NCBI GenBank assembly: GCA_947454475.1
Contig: CANGLD010000001.1
Span: forward strand, 1 to 64,000
Direction: 5' to 3'
Origin: Oxalobacteraceae bacterium
GTDB taxonomy: Bacteria; Pseudomonadota; Gammaproteobacteria; Burkholderiales; Burkholderiaceae_D
DNA: 64,000 bases
In this document: positions 45,799 through 55,797 of the stretch, one piece after another
How the letters are laid out: each line of letters starts with the position of its first letter
How positions within the stretch are numbered: the first letter of the stretch is position 1
Position numbers and translations under genes: made by a program
Notes under the pieces: generated by a model
What the model was told of the DNA's origin: nothing
Seen by the model: only the letters and a program-made list of their open reading frames with translations
The model's database searches: none

Positions 45799-45828
45799 GG
45801 ATCCGATCACCCCCTCGGATCCTTTTTT
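45799..45828 (+). terminator. Terminator after the EF-hand gene
   Basis: GGATCCGA and TCGGATCC form a perfect eight-pair stem around TCACCCCC, followed by TTTTTT. It lies between convergent genes (EF-hand and cca) and mainly serves the rightward one. Confidence 0.92.
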
Positions 45829-45854
45829 ATTTTTAAAATTGATGACGAGCGCAT

Positions 45855-47096
45855 TTAATTCAACACTCGCTCTATAGCAGCCACTCGTGCTTTGTGTATA
45901 GCATCTGCAATAGGCTCAGCAGCATTGCCCGTTACTTGAGCAGACACGGTTGCAGCTATAGCTCCTGCCGGCACGGCCTGAGCTGCTGCAAGTGCTACTC
46001 TTAGTTTTGTAGTTTGAGGCAATATCAGATGATGTGATTCCGTTAGCGTTAGTTGATGACATTCCATGGCCACTAACAATTCACCAAAGCGCTCTGGTCT
46101 GCGCAATGCATCACAACGTTCTAATAATTTCACTAATAACTCTGCTGGTAACTCTTTTGCTCGATGCAGATTATTTAATTCTCTTGCAAGTATGATTGCT
46201 AAATCACGCACCTCATTTTGCATCTTTAGTCGAGCACAGAGTGTCTCGACTAATTTTGTACTGAGTGTTAAGAGTGTAGAAGTGTTAGATTCATTCTGAT
46301 TCTCTCTATTCACTTCCTCCACATCACACAGCAATGCCGCAACACGAATCGCTAGGTTAGTATTTTTTTCAGCTGCGGCATCGACCACCTGCATTGCATG
46401 TAAGAAGGCAGTCGTTTCTGACTGAGAAAAATTGGTATGCGGGGTTTTTTCTAGTGCAGCCAACTCAGGCAGAATTTTTTCTAACGCACCACATTCTTGC
46501 AAGACCTGAAGCATGCGCGATGGTTTTTTCTCCATCAGTCCACGCGATAATTCTTGCCACACGCGTTCTGGTACAAGTGCATCCACCTCACCAGCATGCA
46601 CCATATGCTGCATGAGCTGCATCGTTTCAGGAGCAATATTAAAATCATGAAACCGCGCTGCAAATCTCGCTAGTCGCAAGATGCGAACTGGGTCTTCAGC
46701 AAATGCGGTTGATACATGTCGGAAGATTTTATTTTGTATATCTGCTTGACCACCATAGGGATCCGTCAAATTGCCATGCTCATCCATCGCAATGGCATTG
46801 ATGGTCAAATCTCTACGCATTAAATCTTGTTCTAGCGTGACATCAGCTGCAGCATGAAAAACAAATCCAGCATAACCAGGTGCAGTTTTGCGCTCTGTAC
46901 GTGCTAATGCATATTCTTCGTGTGTGTCGGGATGAAGGAAGACAGGAAAATCTTTACCTACTGGTAAATATCCTAAGGCTTGCATTTGCTGTGGGTCTGC
47001 CCCCACTACCACATAGTCGCGATCTTTAACTGGCAGACCAAGTAAGGCATCTCGCACCGCGCCACCTACGGTATAGATAGAAAATGGCTGTGACAT
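45855..47096 (-). CDS. cca: CCA-adding tRNA nucleotidyltransferase
   Basis: Adds or repairs the 3' CCA of tRNAs. The protein, about 413 residues, has IYTVGGAVRDALLGLPVKDRDYVVVGADP with the GG and D-x-D nucleotidyltransferase motifs, EYALARTERKTAPGYAGF, and LEQDLMRRDLTINAIAMDEHGNLTDPYGG. Family C-terminal parts follow. This is the class II type. The track start at 47108 is GTG; ATG 47096 (MSQPFSIYTVGG) is preferred because the family begins close to the motif. It follows the epimerase gene directly. The C-terminal HD region of longer Cca proteins appears altered; I could not place an HD motif. Confidence 0.92.
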   Translation of the reverse strand: MSQPFSIYTVGGAVRDALLGLPVKDRDYVVVGADPQQMQALGYLPVGKDFPVFLHPDTHEEYALARTERKTAPGYAGFVFHAAADVTLEQDLMRRDLTINAIAMDEHGNLTDPYGGQADIQNKIFRHVSTAFAEDPVRILRLARFAARFHDFNIAPETMQLMQHMVHAGEVDALVPERVWQELSRGLMEKKPSRMLQVLQECGALEKILPELAALEKTPHTNFSQSETTAFLHAMQVVDAAAEKNTNLAIRVAALLCDVEEVNRENQNESNTSTLLTLSTKLVETLCARLKMQNEVRDLAIILARELNNLHRAKELPAELLVKLLERCDALRRPERFGELLVAMECHQLTLTESHHLILPQTTKLRVALAAAQAVPAGAIAATVSAQVTGNAAEPIADAIHKARVAAIERVLN

Positions 47097-47100
47097 TTTT

Positions 47101-48024
47101 TTAGTCACGCGCTAAATAATGTGGCGCCACTGCCTCTAGCGGTGTGGCCTGCCAATCTGGCGGCAACTGACTACGAGAACCGGCCACATTATCTACTTTC
47201 ATAGAATCGACATTATCACGACTCATGAGTGGACCACCCGGCACATACTCCAGCATCCACGCCTGACATTTCGCTAAGAAATTCGGCAAGCCTATCAATG
47301 GCCGCATATGCCCACTATAAGACCCCGCTAGTTTAATTAACTCACGCAAGGTATAGACCTGCGAACCAACTAGATCATAGGTTTTTCCATACGTCTGCTG
47401 ATTATCTATTGCAGCAACAAATGCATGGGCTACGTCTCGGACATAGACTGGCTGAAATTTCGCCTCTGTTCCACCCAAGGCTAAGACAGGCATCAATTTT
47501 TGTAACTTGGCAAATAGATTGAGAAATTTATCTTCTTCACCAAACACCACTGATGGACGCATGATGGTGACATCTAAAAACGGTGCTTCCAACATAATTT
47601 TTTCAGCAGCCGCTTTGGAACGCAAATACATGGAAGGCGCATTTAAACCCACGCCAAGTGCACTCATATGTAAGCAACGTCTTACGTTTTGTGTACGACA
47701 AGCACGTACTAATTTGCGTGTTAGCTCAACATGTGCACGCTCAAAATCACGGCCCCATTTACTACCCGCTCGACTTTGCTGTGAATGCAATACACCAACT
47801 AAATTAATCACTGCATCAGCGCGTTGTACTAAGGACGATAACGTCGCATCATCCATGATGTCTGCTTCTACAATTTGCACAGTCGGCAATACCAATAAAT
47901 GACGCGCTCTGTTGTAACGTCGTGTAGGTACGATGACTTTATAACCTGCTGCTGCTAATTGTGCTGCAATATGGGTACCGATAAAACCGCTACCACCTAA
48001 GAGCAGAATAGATTCATGTCGCAT
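47101..48024 (-). CDS. NDUFA9-like NAD(P)-binding epimerase/dehydratase family protein
   Basis: An extended SDR of about 307 residues with the nucleotide motif ILLLGGSGFIGTHIAAQLAAAGYKVIVPTRR, VVEADIMDD-type stretch VEADIMDDATLSSLVQRADAVINLVGVLHSQQ, and MRPSVVFGEEDKFLNLFAKL with VYVRDVAHAFVAAI. These match the complex-I NDUFA9-subunit-like family in bacteria, whose role is unsettled. I chose ATG 48024 with AGAG upstream, over GTG 48030. It lies between slt and cca in one leftward unit. The YxxxK catalytic pair reads YLRSK. Confidence 0.85.
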   Translation of the reverse strand: MRHESILLLGGSGFIGTHIAAQLAAAGYKVIVPTRRYNRARHLLVLPTVQIVEADIMDDATLSSLVQRADAVINLVGVLHSQQSRAGSKWGRDFERAHVELTRKLVRACRTQNVRRCLHMSALGVGLNAPSMYLRSKAAAEKIMLEAPFLDVTIMRPSVVFGEEDKFLNLFAKLQKLMPVLALGGTEAKFQPVYVRDVAHAFVAAIDNQQTYGKTYDLVGSQVYTLRELIKLAGSYSGHMRPLIGLPNFLAKCQAWMLEYVPGGPLMSRDNVDSMKVDNVAGSRSQLPPDWQATPLEAVAPHYLARD

Positions 48025-48048
48025 AGTCACTCTGCAAAATTTATAACA

Positions 48049-50010
48049 TTAAGGAAGATCGCCTAATTCAGGCAAATTCGCATCACCTGGCATAACGTAG
48101 CCTAGTCTTGCTTTAAGTGATTGCGGTTTATTTTCAAACAAAGCTGCATACCACGTCGCATTCGCTAATACGCTTTTAACGTAATTACGCGTTTCTGAAA
48201 AAGGTATGGTTTCAGCAAATATGGCACCTTCTATCGGTTTTTCTAAAGTTGCACGCCACATTCTTGGTCGTCCTGGACCAGCATTGTAAGCTGCTGTTGC
48301 TAGTGTCTGTGAACCGCCTAAATTATTTAACACCATATTGAGATATTGCGTACCCAAGGTAATGTTAGTGCGTGTGTCATTTAAATTATTTAATGTAAAA
48401 CCAACCATACCAATTTTACGTGCCACATACTTTGCAGTCGATGGCATGATTTGCATTAAACCTGAGGCACCCACATTCGAACGAGCTGATTTAACAAAAC
48501 GCGATTCTTGACGTATCAATCCGTAGACCCACGCTTTATCTAAACCCATAGGTTGCGTTGCGGTGTGCATGATGTCATCGTGAGGAGCCGGATAACGATG
48601 CGTAAAATCTAATTCCACTCTAGCGCGATCTGCTGTTGTCACCATTCTGTCTAATACATCACTTTGACGCGCGAATTCTGCTGCTGCTAACAGCTGACGT
48701 TCATTCATCCGACGCAATTGCCAATTCCATTCGCGATTGCCTTCAAATCGCAAACCCAAATCAAAAAAACGAAATGCATGTTGAAAGCCTGGATTGTTAG
48801 AGGCTTCTGCTAATTCTTCCGACTTAGGCGCAACAGGCTTATCGGACACCATGGCTTTTTGACCCAGTTCTTCATTCGCTAACAAGCCATAAAAATTTGA
48901 GAGCGATGCGATGGATTGAAAATGTTTTTGCGCCTCTTCATTGCGACCCTGTGCTTTATCTGCTCGTCCATGCCAATACACCCAAGATGCATCTTTTTGT
49001 AATTCAGGTGGCATACTACTAATGGCCTTACTCACCATGCTCCAGTCACCTGCACGTAATGCAGCACGTGCACGCCATTGATAGCCATCTTGAGATAATT
49101 GCACACCCCATGTTCTACTCCAATAACTAGCCGCATCACGCGACAGTTGTAATGAAGCTTGTAATGCGATTTGTGCCCACGCTAGTGATTGCTCTTCTGC
49201 GCTTAATCTATTTAAAACTTTATTCAAAGCCTTAACAGATTTTGCAGGCTCATGTCGCGCTACGCGTCCTAAAGCGATAATAAATAATTCATGCGAGGTA
49301 CGCGGCGCAACAATGCCGCGATCAATGACTGATCCAGGTTTATCAATAGCTAAGGCTAATTGTTTTTCTGTCGCATCGGTCACGCTTGCAAGTCGGCGTG
49401 CCAAACTGATTTGGCTATATTCAGCTGCTAAACGAATCTGATGCCAGACATCATCCGTATTAAAATATTTTTCTTTGTAGAGATTTACAATTAATTCTGC
49501 ACAGGCGACACCATATTGATTCGGTTGCAACAGCAATTCTCTAGCTTGCTTGGCTACATTCTCACGTTTATTCACACGCGAAAGTAAGGCATAGCATTTA
49601 ACTTGCGTATCGTCATTTAGAGTAAATAAGGGATATTGCTCATCAAAGGTGCGCCATATATGAGCATGACCTAATAGTAGTAACCAGTCATTACGCAAAC
49701 GATCTGCAATAGCCGTACCTGCATATTTATCCATAAAGGCGCGTATTTCACCTTCTGGTGCTGAAATTAATCTAGGATACAGACGATAGTATTCAACGTA
49801 AGATGGAATAGGGTAGTTAGCAAGGCGATCCGCTATTCTTCCTGCTAGCGCAATGTCACCTCGCAATGAAGCATCACGCAGCATTAAAAAATCTGCATCG
49901 GCAGGTGTTAGCGTGAGTTCATTGCGCGCTGCGTTTGCTGGAGCACAAATGAAGGCGACACCGCTCAGTATTTCAAGCACGACGACAAGCAGACAAACAA
50001 TTTTCTTCAT
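48049..50010 (-). CDS. slt: Soluble lytic murein transglycosylase
   Basis: A periplasmic enzyme cleaving peptidoglycan glycan strands with anhydromuramyl ends. The protein, about 653 residues, has a signal peptide (KKIVCLLVVVLEILSGVAFICAPANA|AR), a long helical U-shaped superhelical domain, and a C-terminal lysozyme-like domain. The catalytic glutamate is in YGLIRQESRFVKSARSNVGASGLMQIMPSTAKYVA, with NITLGTQYLN and ATAAYNAGPGRPRMWR following. I chose ATG 50010 (MKKIVC) with AGGGAT before it, over the track start at 50064. It is divergent from the formyltetrahydrofolate ligase gene. Confidence 0.94.
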   Translation of the reverse strand: MKKIVCLLVVVLEILSGVAFICAPANAARNELTLTPADADFLMLRDASLRGDIALAGRIADRLANYPIPSYVEYYRLYPRLISAPEGEIRAFMDKYAGTAIADRLRNDWLLLLGHAHIWRTFDEQYPLFTLNDDTQVKCYALLSRVNKRENVAKQARELLLQPNQYGVACAELIVNLYKEKYFNTDDVWHQIRLAAEYSQISLARRLASVTDATEKQLALAIDKPGSVIDRGIVAPRTSHELFIIALGRVARHEPAKSVKALNKVLNRLSAEEQSLAWAQIALQASLQLSRDAASYWSRTWGVQLSQDGYQWRARAALRAGDWSMVSKAISSMPPELQKDASWVYWHGRADKAQGRNEEAQKHFQSIASLSNFYGLLANEELGQKAMVSDKPVAPKSEELAEASNNPGFQHAFRFFDLGLRFEGNREWNWQLRRMNERQLLAAAEFARQSDVLDRMVTTADRARVELDFTHRYPAPHDDIMHTATQPMGLDKAWVYGLIRQESRFVKSARSNVGASGLMQIMPSTAKYVARKIGMVGFTLNNLNDTRTNITLGTQYLNMVLNNLGGSQTLATAAYNAGPGRPRMWRATLEKPIEGAIFAETIPFSETRNYVKSVLANATWYAALFENKPQSLKARLGYVMPGDANLPELGDLP

Positions 50011-50101
50011 AATCCCTGTTTCAAATTTCCGAATATCAATAGTGTGTTTAGAATAGCATGTCATACCTAATGAATCGGTATGAAATAACCATTATTAAGC
50101 T

Positions 50102-50656
50102 ATGCAAGCTAACCACGACAAATCTGCATTACGACACTCACTGATTGCGGCACGCAAGGCTTTATCAGCTGAAAACAAAATGCAGTCAGATCAACGCATC
50201 ATGGCGGGGATACTCGCCTTTCTGAACTCACACCCAGTGAGTGTATTGGGCGTTTATTTACCGTTATCAGGTGAGCCCGACCTCATGCCTCTGGTTGAAA
50301 CGCTGCATAAGCGTGATATTCGTATCGCACTACCCGTGGTGTTAGAAAAAAATCAGGCATTGCACTACGCAACTTGGCAGCCCGGTGACACACTTGTTAA
50401 AGATGCAAGCGGCACCATGGCACCCGCTAACCGCGATGCATTTATTTCACCTGAATTAATTCTTGTTCCGTGTGTAGGCTTTACAGAAACACGTTATCGC
50501 TTAGGCTATGGCGGTGGTTATTTTGATCGAACCCTAGCTCAACCAATCAAACCACTTGCAGTGGGTATCGCCTATGCTTTTACTTGCGTAGCATTTGCTG
50601 CATCGGCTCATGACATCGCACTAGACTGGATACTCACGGAAGAAAAATTAATTTGA
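50102..50656 (+). CDS. 5-formyltetrahydrofolate cyclo-ligase
   Basis: Converts 5-formyl-THF to 5,10-methenyl-THF with ATP, recycling an inhibitory folate. The 184-residue product has RHSLIAARKALSAENKMQSDQRI at the start, LGVYLPLSGEPDLMPLVETL, the ATP site region, and LVPCVGFTETRYRLGYGGGYFDRTLA. These are the family motifs of the YgfA/FAU1 type. It is convergent with metF, the stops overlapping by nine bases, and both act in one-carbon metabolism. Confidence 0.94.
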   Translation: MQANHDKSALRHSLIAARKALSAENKMQSDQRIMAGILAFLNSHPVSVLGVYLPLSGEPDLMPLVETLHKRDIRIALPVVLEKNQALHYATWQPGDTLVKDASGTMAPANRDAFISPELILVPCVGFTETRYRLGYGGGYFDRTLAQPIKPLAVGIAYAFTCVAFAASAHDIALDWILTEEKLI

Positions 50657-51502
50657 GTTAGCAAGACCCAAGCGCTGCAATATTGCCATGGTTGGCGCAG
50701 CTTGATTCAAGGTATAGAAATGCAGCCCAGGTGCACCACCTTTGAGTAATTGTTCACATAGCGCTGTCACGACATCTAAACCAAAGGCGCGTATAGATTC
50801 TGTATCGTCACCAAAGCTAGCTAGTTTTAATTTAACCCAACGCGGTATCTCTGCTCCACACATTTCAGAAAAGCGCATGAGTTGTGTGTAATTGGTGATA
50901 GGCATAATGCCGGCTACGATAGGCACATCCACACCCAGCTTGCGTGCTTCATCAACAAAACGGAAATACGCATCGGTATTATAAAAATATTGCGTGATTG
51001 CAGAATTTGCACCCGCCTGTATTTTGCGTACGAAATTTTTTATATCTTCTTGCGGCGATTTTGCTTGTGGATGCATTTCAGGATAGGCCGCCGCTTCTAT
51101 ATGAAACCAATCGCCGGTTTCTGCGCGTATAAATTCTATCAACTCATTTGCATAACTAAACTGGCCAGATGAAAAACCACCTGCGCCATAACCGCTAGGC
51201 AAATCACCACGTAAGGCAACTAATTGTTTAATGCCATGTGATTTATATTCTGTGATTAAGTCACGCAACTCTTCGCGAGTGCGTCCGATACAAGATAAAT
51301 GCGGCGCAGCTTGTAAACCTTCAGCGCGTATTTCTAAAACGGTGTCACGTGTACCGGATTGCGTAGAACCACCAGCACCGAAAGTAACGGAGAAATAAGC
51401 CGGATGTAAAGCAGCAAGCTTAGATCTAACGACACGTAATTTATCTGCACCTTCAGCTGTTTTAGGTGGGAAGAATTCAATACTAAATAATTGTTCGCGC
51501 AT
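50648..51502 (-). CDS. metF: 5,10-methylenetetrahydrofolate reductase
   Basis: MetF reduces methylene-THF to methyl-THF, which supplies methyl groups for methionine. The 284-residue flavoprotein starts FSIEFFPPKTAEGADKL, then FSVTFGAGGSTQSGTRDTV, LVALRGDLPSG, and AITQYFYNTDAYFRFVDEARKLGVDVPIVAGIMPITNY. These are the family signatures. Its start directly follows the holin-like gene stop, and the ahcY unit precedes it. This makes ahcY-holin-metF a leftward operon under the SAH riboswitch. Confidence 0.97.
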   Translation of the reverse strand: MREQLFSIEFFPPKTAEGADKLRVVRSKLAALHPAYFSVTFGAGGSTQSGTRDTVLEIRAEGLQAAPHLSCIGRTREELRDLITEYKSHGIKQLVALRGDLPSGYGAGGFSSGQFSYANELIEFIRAETGDWFHIEAAAYPEMHPQAKSPQEDIKNFVRKIQAGANSAITQYFYNTDAYFRFVDEARKLGVDVPIVAGIMPITNYTQLMRFSEMCGAEIPRWVKLKLASFGDDTESIRAFGLDVVTALCEQLLKGGAPGLHFYTLNQAAPTMAILQRLGLANSN

Positions 51503-51844
51503 TTATTTTCTTATGAAAATCGCTGACAGCAGCCATGAAATCACACTGTAAAGCAGTGCACCCATTACAGCCGAGGAAAACCCTGCCACCTGAAATCCTT
51601 GCACTAGATCAGAGGCTGCCCAAAACATCAGGCCATTAATCACGAGTATAAATAAACCCAGTGTGAGAACTGTGACAGGAAAGGTAAAAAAAATCAGTAT
51701 GGGTCGAATCAGCGTATTGATTAATCCCAGCACTAGCGCAGCAACGAATGCTGTCGCAAAGCTATCGATTTGCACTGTCTCTAAGATTAAGGGCAAAACG
51801 AATAAAGCGATGGTGTTAATCAGCCAGATCAGTAGCAAGCGCAT
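51503..51844 (-). CDS. Phage holin family 4 / DUF family small membrane protein
   Basis: A 113-residue protein with four hydrophobic segments (LLLIWLINTIALFVLPLIL; TAFVAALVLGLINTLIRPILIFFTFP; VTVLTLGLFILVINGLMFWAA; SSAVMGALLYSVISWLLSAIFI). This matches the PF04020-type phage-holin-like membrane protein that lies between ahcY and metF in Burkholderiales. Despite the name it is a chromosomal core gene, and a lysis role is not expected. I chose ATG 51844 (MRLLLIWL) over the track start at 51910, which has no signal and reads a non-hydrophobic tail. Confidence 0.88.
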   Translation of the reverse strand: MRLLLIWLINTIALFVLPLILETVQIDSFATAFVAALVLGLINTLIRPILIFFTFPVTVLTLGLFILVINGLMFWAASDLVQGFQVAGFSSAVMGALLYSVISWLLSAIFIRK

Positions 51845-51924
51845 CTTCGATCCGAAAAGTAAAAAATGAAAATGGATTCCGGCGCAAACCGGAATCCATT
51901 CAAAGCACAAACACGAAGAACAAA

Positions 51925-53349
51925 TTAATAACGATATTGCTCAGGTTTGTATGGACCGTCTTGCTTCACACCGATGTACGCTGCTTGCTCTTCAGTCAGT
52001 TCAGTTAATTGTGCATTCAGTTTTTGTAACTGCAAACGCGCAACCTTCTCATCCAAATGCTTAGGCAAGGTATACACACCGATAGGATAATCCTTAGTGC
52101 GGGTATATAACTCGATTTGAGCAATGGTTTGATTCGCAAATGATGAGCTCATGACATAGGAAGGATGGCCGGTACCGCAACCGAGATTAACCAAACGACC
52201 TTCTGCTAACAAGATGAGACGCTTACCATCTGGGAACACGATGTGATCCACTTGTGGCTTAATGTTTTCCCATGTGTATTGCTTGAGTGCGGCAACTTCG
52301 ATTTCATTGTCGAAGTGACCGATGTTACAAACAATCGCTTGGTCTTTCATTTTTTTCATGTGTTCATGGGTGATCACATGATAGTTACCGGTTGCAGTGA
52401 CAAAGATATCTGCATGTTCTGCAGCGTAATCCATAGTCACAATACGATAACCTTCCATTGCAGCTTGCAATGCACAGATAGGATCAATCTCTGTCACCCA
52501 TACTTGCGCAGACAAAGCACGCAATGCTTGTGCTGAACCTTTGCCCACATCGCCATAGCCAGCAACAACAGCTACTTTACCTGCGATCATGACGTCAGTT
52601 GCACGTTTGATGCCATCAACTAAGGATTCACGGCAGCCATACAAGTTATCGAACTTGGATTTGGTGACGGAGTCATTCACGTTAATTGCTGGGAAGGCCA
52701 ATTTACCTTCTTTGTGCATTTGATATAAACGATGCACACCCGTCGTGGTTTCTTCTGTTACGCCTTTGACGTGCGCTAAACGAGTTGAATACCAAGTTGG
52801 ATCGGTTTTCAGTTTTGCTTTGATAGAGTTGAAGAGGCAAACTGCTTCTTCAGAATCTGGATTGTTCAAGACGCTTAAGTCTTTTTCTGCACGTGTACCT
52901 AAGTGCAGCAACATGGTGGCATCGCCGCCATCATCCAAAATCATGTTGGTGTAGCCGCCATCAGCCCATTCAAAAATACGATGGGTGTATTCCCAATATT
53001 CGTCTAAGTTTTCACCTTTGACTGCAAACACAGGTGTACCTGCTGCTGCAATTGCAGCTGCTGCATGGTCTTGAGTTGAATAGATATTGCAGGATGCCCA
53101 ACGCACTTCTGCACCCAGTGCTTCCAGAGTTTGGATTAACACTGCGGTCTGTATCGTCATATGCAACGATCCAGTAATGCGTGCGCCTTTTAAAGGTTGC
53201 GCTTTTGCGAACTCTTCACGAATTGCCATCAGACCTGGCATTTCGGTTTCGGCGATGCGGATTTCTTTATTGCCCCAGTCAGCTAAGCTGATGTCAGCAA
53301 TGATGTAGTCAGTGAATGAAGAATTAACGGTTTTTAATACGGCGCTCAT
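51925..53349 (-). CDS. ahcY: Adenosylhomocysteinase (SAH hydrolase)
   Basis: AhcY splits S-adenosylhomocysteine to homocysteine and adenosine, clearing a product that inhibits methyltransferases. The protein of 474 residues has [35 protein letters not shown]-type stretch, the NAD site [35 protein letters not shown], and the C-terminal [45 protein letters not shown]. The track start at 53436 is an artefact: the added 29 residues are read from the SAH riboswitch. ATG 53349 has an AGGAGG site seven bases upstream. Confidence 0.97.
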   Translation of the reverse strand: MSAVLKTVNSSFTDYIIADISLADWGNKEIRIAETEMPGLMAIREEFAKAQPLKGARITGSLHMTIQTAVLIQTLEALGAEVRWASCNIYSTQDHAAAAIAAAGTPVFAVKGENLDEYWEYTHRIFEWADGGYTNMILDDGGDATMLLHLGTRAEKDLSVLNNPDSEEAVCLFNSIKAKLKTDPTWYSTRLAHVKGVTEETTTGVHRLYQMHKEGKLAFPAINVNDSVTKSKFDNLYGCRESLVDGIKRATDVMIAGKVAVVAGYGDVGKGSAQALRALSAQVWVTEIDPICALQAAMEGYRIVTMDYAAEHADIFVTATGNYHVITHEHMKKMKDQAIVCNIGHFDNEIEVAALKQYTWENIKPQVDHIVFPDGKRLILLAEGRLVNLGCGTGHPSYVMSSSFANQTIAQIELYTRTKDYPIGVYTLPKHLDEKVARLQLQKLNAQLTELTEEQAAYIGVKQDGPYKPEQYRY

Positions 53350-53380
53350 CACGCCCTCCTTTTCTGTGAAAGAAAGTAAC

Positions 53381-53446
53381 GTGAGCGCAGTTGCAAAATG
53401 ACCAGCCAAGCCTGGCAGAGTGAAACTCTGTCGCAACGCTCCTTGG
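53381..53446 (-). promoter_or_regulatory. SAH riboswitch controlling ahcY
   Basis: On the minus strand the leader reads GGAGCGTTGCGACAGAG, TTTCA, CTCTGCCAGGCTTGG, then AACTGCGCTCACG before the ribosome site. This matches the SAH riboswitch: the 5' GGAGCGxTGC block, a variable hairpin (CAGAG/CTCTG), the CCAGGCTTGG core, and the closing GCGCTC that pairs with GAGCG. The element ends about 30 bases before the ATG, near enough to affect AGGAGG access. SAH accumulation should raise ahcY-metF expression. It explains the false ORF extension upstream of ahcY. Confidence 0.95.
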
Positions 53447-53547
53447 CAGGGCTGTATTTTAATCTAATTTAGAACTTTTCTGCTTGACAGCTTGTTAAAG
53501 TGCTCACCAATTTGAATAAGTTTTCAAAAAATTAATATCTTTAATAA

Positions 53548-53587
53548 AAAAGGACTAGCCGCAAGATTCTGCAAGCTAGTCCTTTTT
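53548..53587 (-). terminator. Terminator between metK and ahcY
   Basis: AAGGACTAGC and GCTAGTCCTT form a ten-pair stem around about 15 bases, with a run of T after the stem on the minus strand (and T on the + side as well). It ends the metK transcript before the SAH riboswitch, so ahcY is a separate unit. Confidence 0.92.
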
Positions 53588-53602
53588 ATAGAGCGAGTGC
53601 TA

Positions 53603-54766
53603 TTAAATACCAGCCGCTGCTTTCAATGCTGCTGCCTTGTCCGTACGCTCCCATGTGAACTCTGGCTCTTCACGACCAAAGTGACCATAGGCTGCTGTTT
53701 TTTGATAAATAGGACGTAGCAAATCCAGCATTTGCACAATGCCTTTAGGACGCAAATCAAAATGCTCACTCACTAAGGCTGCAATTTTTTCATCGCTGAT
53801 TTTGCCGGTACCGAAAGTGGTCACCATCACCGAGGTAGGCTTAGCAATACCAATCGCATAAGAAATCTGAATCTGGCAACGTGAAGCCAGTCCAGCTGCA
53901 ACAATGTTCTTGGCTACATAGCGACCTGCATAGGCTGCAGAGCGGTCTACCTTGGTAGGATCCTTGCCTGAGAATGCACCACCACCATGGGGTGCTGCCC
54001 CGCCGTAGGTATCGACAATAATTTTACGACCGGTCAGGCCGCAATCACCTTGTGGACCACCGATCACAAATCGACCTGTAGGATTGACTAAATAACGGGT
54101 GTCTTTCAACCATTCTTTAGGCACGACTGGTTTGATGATGGATTCAATCGCTGCTTCTTCGATCTGCTTATGCTGCATTTCTGGCGCGTGCTGAGTAGAC
54201 AGAACAATCGTGTCAATCGCTACTGGTTTGCCATCGACATACTTAAGCGTGACTTGTGATTTTGCATCTGGACGTAACCAAGATAAGCGGCCATCTTTAC
54301 GCATTTGCGCCTGACGCTCAACGATACGATGTGAGTAGTAAATAGCAGCAGGCATGAGCTCTGGCGTTTCATCGCAAGCATAGCCAAACATCAGACCCTG
54401 ATCGCCAGCACCCTGATCGAGATCTAAGCCTTTGCCTTCGTCCACACCCTGCGCAATATCTGGTGACTGCTTGTCGTAGCACACCATGACTGCACAACCT
54501 TTGTAATCAATACCGTAATCGGTATTGTCATAGCCTATGCGCTTAATTGTGTCACGTGCCACTTTGATGTAATCGACATTCGCGTTGGTCGTGATTTCAC
54601 CCGCTAATACGACTAAACCCGTGTTACAGAGAGTTTCAGCGGCAACGCGTGAACGTGGATCCTGTTCGAGAATCGCGTCGAGAATCGCGTCGGAAATTTG
54701 ATCGGCTACTTTGTCCGGATGACCTTCAGATACGGACTCAGAGGTAAAGAAATATTCAGTTGACAT
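53603..54766 (-). CDS. metK: S-adenosylmethionine synthetase
   Basis: MetK makes SAM from methionine and ATP. The 387-residue protein begins [30 protein letters not shown], then [37 protein letters not shown], and the phosphate loop [40 protein letters not shown]. The C-terminus has [30 protein letters not shown]. The start has AAGGAG seven bases upstream. It heads the methyl-cycle region ahead of ahcY; I recognised no SAM riboswitch in its leader. It is divergent from the lpxL genes. Confidence 0.98.
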   Translation of the reverse strand: MSTEYFFTSESVSEGHPDKVADQISDAILDAILEQDPRSRVAAETLCNTGLVVLAGEITTNANVDYIKVARDTIKRIGYDNTDYGIDYKGCAVMVCYDKQSPDIAQGVDEGKGLDLDQGAGDQGLMFGYACDETPELMPAAIYYSHRIVERQAQMRKDGRLSWLRPDAKSQVTLKYVDGKPVAIDTIVLSTQHAPEMQHKQIEEAAIESIIKPVVPKEWLKDTRYLVNPTGRFVIGGPQGDCGLTGRKIIVDTYGGAAPHGGGAFSGKDPTKVDRSAAYAGRYVAKNIVAAGLASRCQIQISYAIGIAKPTSVMVTTFGTGKISDEKIAALVSEHFDLRPKGIVQMLDLLRPIYQKTAAYGHFGREEPEFTWERTDKAAALKAAAGI

Positions 54767-54939
54767 GCAAGCTCCTTGTTAATGATTGACATAGTGTCGC
54801 GGTCAACCTAATGAGCCTGCGACGCTTTAGCGAAATTTATAGACCGCCTCGCAAGTTGTCTGTTAACTCGGCGGGTAACACTTCGTGGTATTTTACGCTT
54901 CTTGCTTCAATTCAGCAAAACCTCCTTACGACTTTTCGG

Positions 54940-55797
54940 ATGCTGCTGCGTTTTTTCCAGTTCCTTTCCATTTTTCCCTTGTCCTTCCTGCATGCTGCAG
55001 GCGTCTTGGCTGGATGGTTTGTCTATCTTTTATCACCCGGACATCGCCGTCGCATGCGCGAGAATCTGACGCGCGCAGGCTATCTCGACTATCTACATGA
55101 AGCAGTGGCCGAAGCAGGCAAAAATATTTTTGAATTGCCTTTTATCTGGTGTGCGCCTGCGCAAAGAGTTTTAAAAACCGCTGTCATTCATGATTGGGAA
55201 ATAGCGCAAAGTGCATTAAATGCCGGCAAAGGAGTGATTTTTCTCACCCCGCATTTAGGTTGTTTTGAAATCATTGCGCAAGCCATCGCAAGTCGCGTTC
55301 CCTTAACAGCGTTGTATCGTCCACCAAAAAAGAATGCGCTCAAGCCTCTCATGGAGACTGCTCGCGAACGTGAACAACTCCATCTCGCACCGGCCAATCT
55401 TGCAGGTGTGCGCGTTTTATTAAAAACGCTACGTAAAGGTGGTGCTATCGGTTTATTACCTGATCAAGTACCGCAAGCAGGTGAGGGCGTGTGGGCAAAA
55501 TTTTTTGGTAAATCTGCTTACACCATGACATTGCCAGGCAAATTAGCCAGTATGAGTGGTGCACAGCTCGTACTCTCCTATGCAAAGCGTTTACCACGTG
55601 GGGCAGGTTATGCCGTGCACTTTGAATTATTTGATGCACCGCTTCCTGAGCATGCATTAGATCAAGCCACACTCATTAACAGCGCGATGGAAAAACTGAT
55701 CGCACGTTGTCCCGCTCAATATTTTTGGGGTTATAACCGCTATAAAGGCTCACCTGACAATGATGAAGCGCAGTTGCTTGAGAAAGTCGCATCGTGA
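54940..55797 (+). CDS. LpxL/HtrB family lipid A acyltransferase (first copy)
   Basis: Adds a secondary acyl chain to lipid A at the inner membrane. The protein of 285 residues starts MLLRFFQFLSIFPLSFLHAAGVLAGWFVYLL, a membrane anchor typical of the family. The catalytic motif H-x4-E reads LTPHLGCFE, and RPPKK and LLPDQVPQAGEG are further family stretches. I chose ATG 54940 because the first 43 residues of the track ORF have no family similarity. No clear ribosome site is seen. It overlaps the second copy by four bases. Confidence 0.88.
   Translation: MLLRFFQFLSIFPLSFLHAAGVLAGWFVYLLSPGHRRRMRENLTRAGYLDYLHEAVAEAGKNIFELPFIWCAPAQRVLKTAVIHDWEIAQSALNAGKGVIFLTPHLGCFEIIAQAIASRVPLTALYRPPKKNALKPLMETAREREQLHLAPANLAGVRVLLKTLRKGGAIGLLPDQVPQAGEGVWAKFFGKSAYTMTLPGKLASMSGAQLVLSYAKRLPRGAGYAVHFELFDAPLPEHALDQATLINSAMEKLIARCPAQYFWGYNRYKGSPDNDEAQLLEKVAS

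Noticed and set aside
51503-51844. Prophage remnant because of the phage-holin family name
   Set aside because: The gene lies inside the conserved ahcY-metF operon with no other phage gene nearby; it is a core membrane protein.
53350-53436. N-terminal extension of AhcY in the ORF track ([14 protein letters not shown]...)
   Set aside because: It is read through the SAH riboswitch. The real start at 53349 has AGGAGG and family-like sequence.
54767-54939. SAM riboswitch ahead of metK, or early start of lpxL
   Set aside because: I could not match a known SAM riboswitch core on the minus strand, and the extra lpxL residues do not resemble the family.
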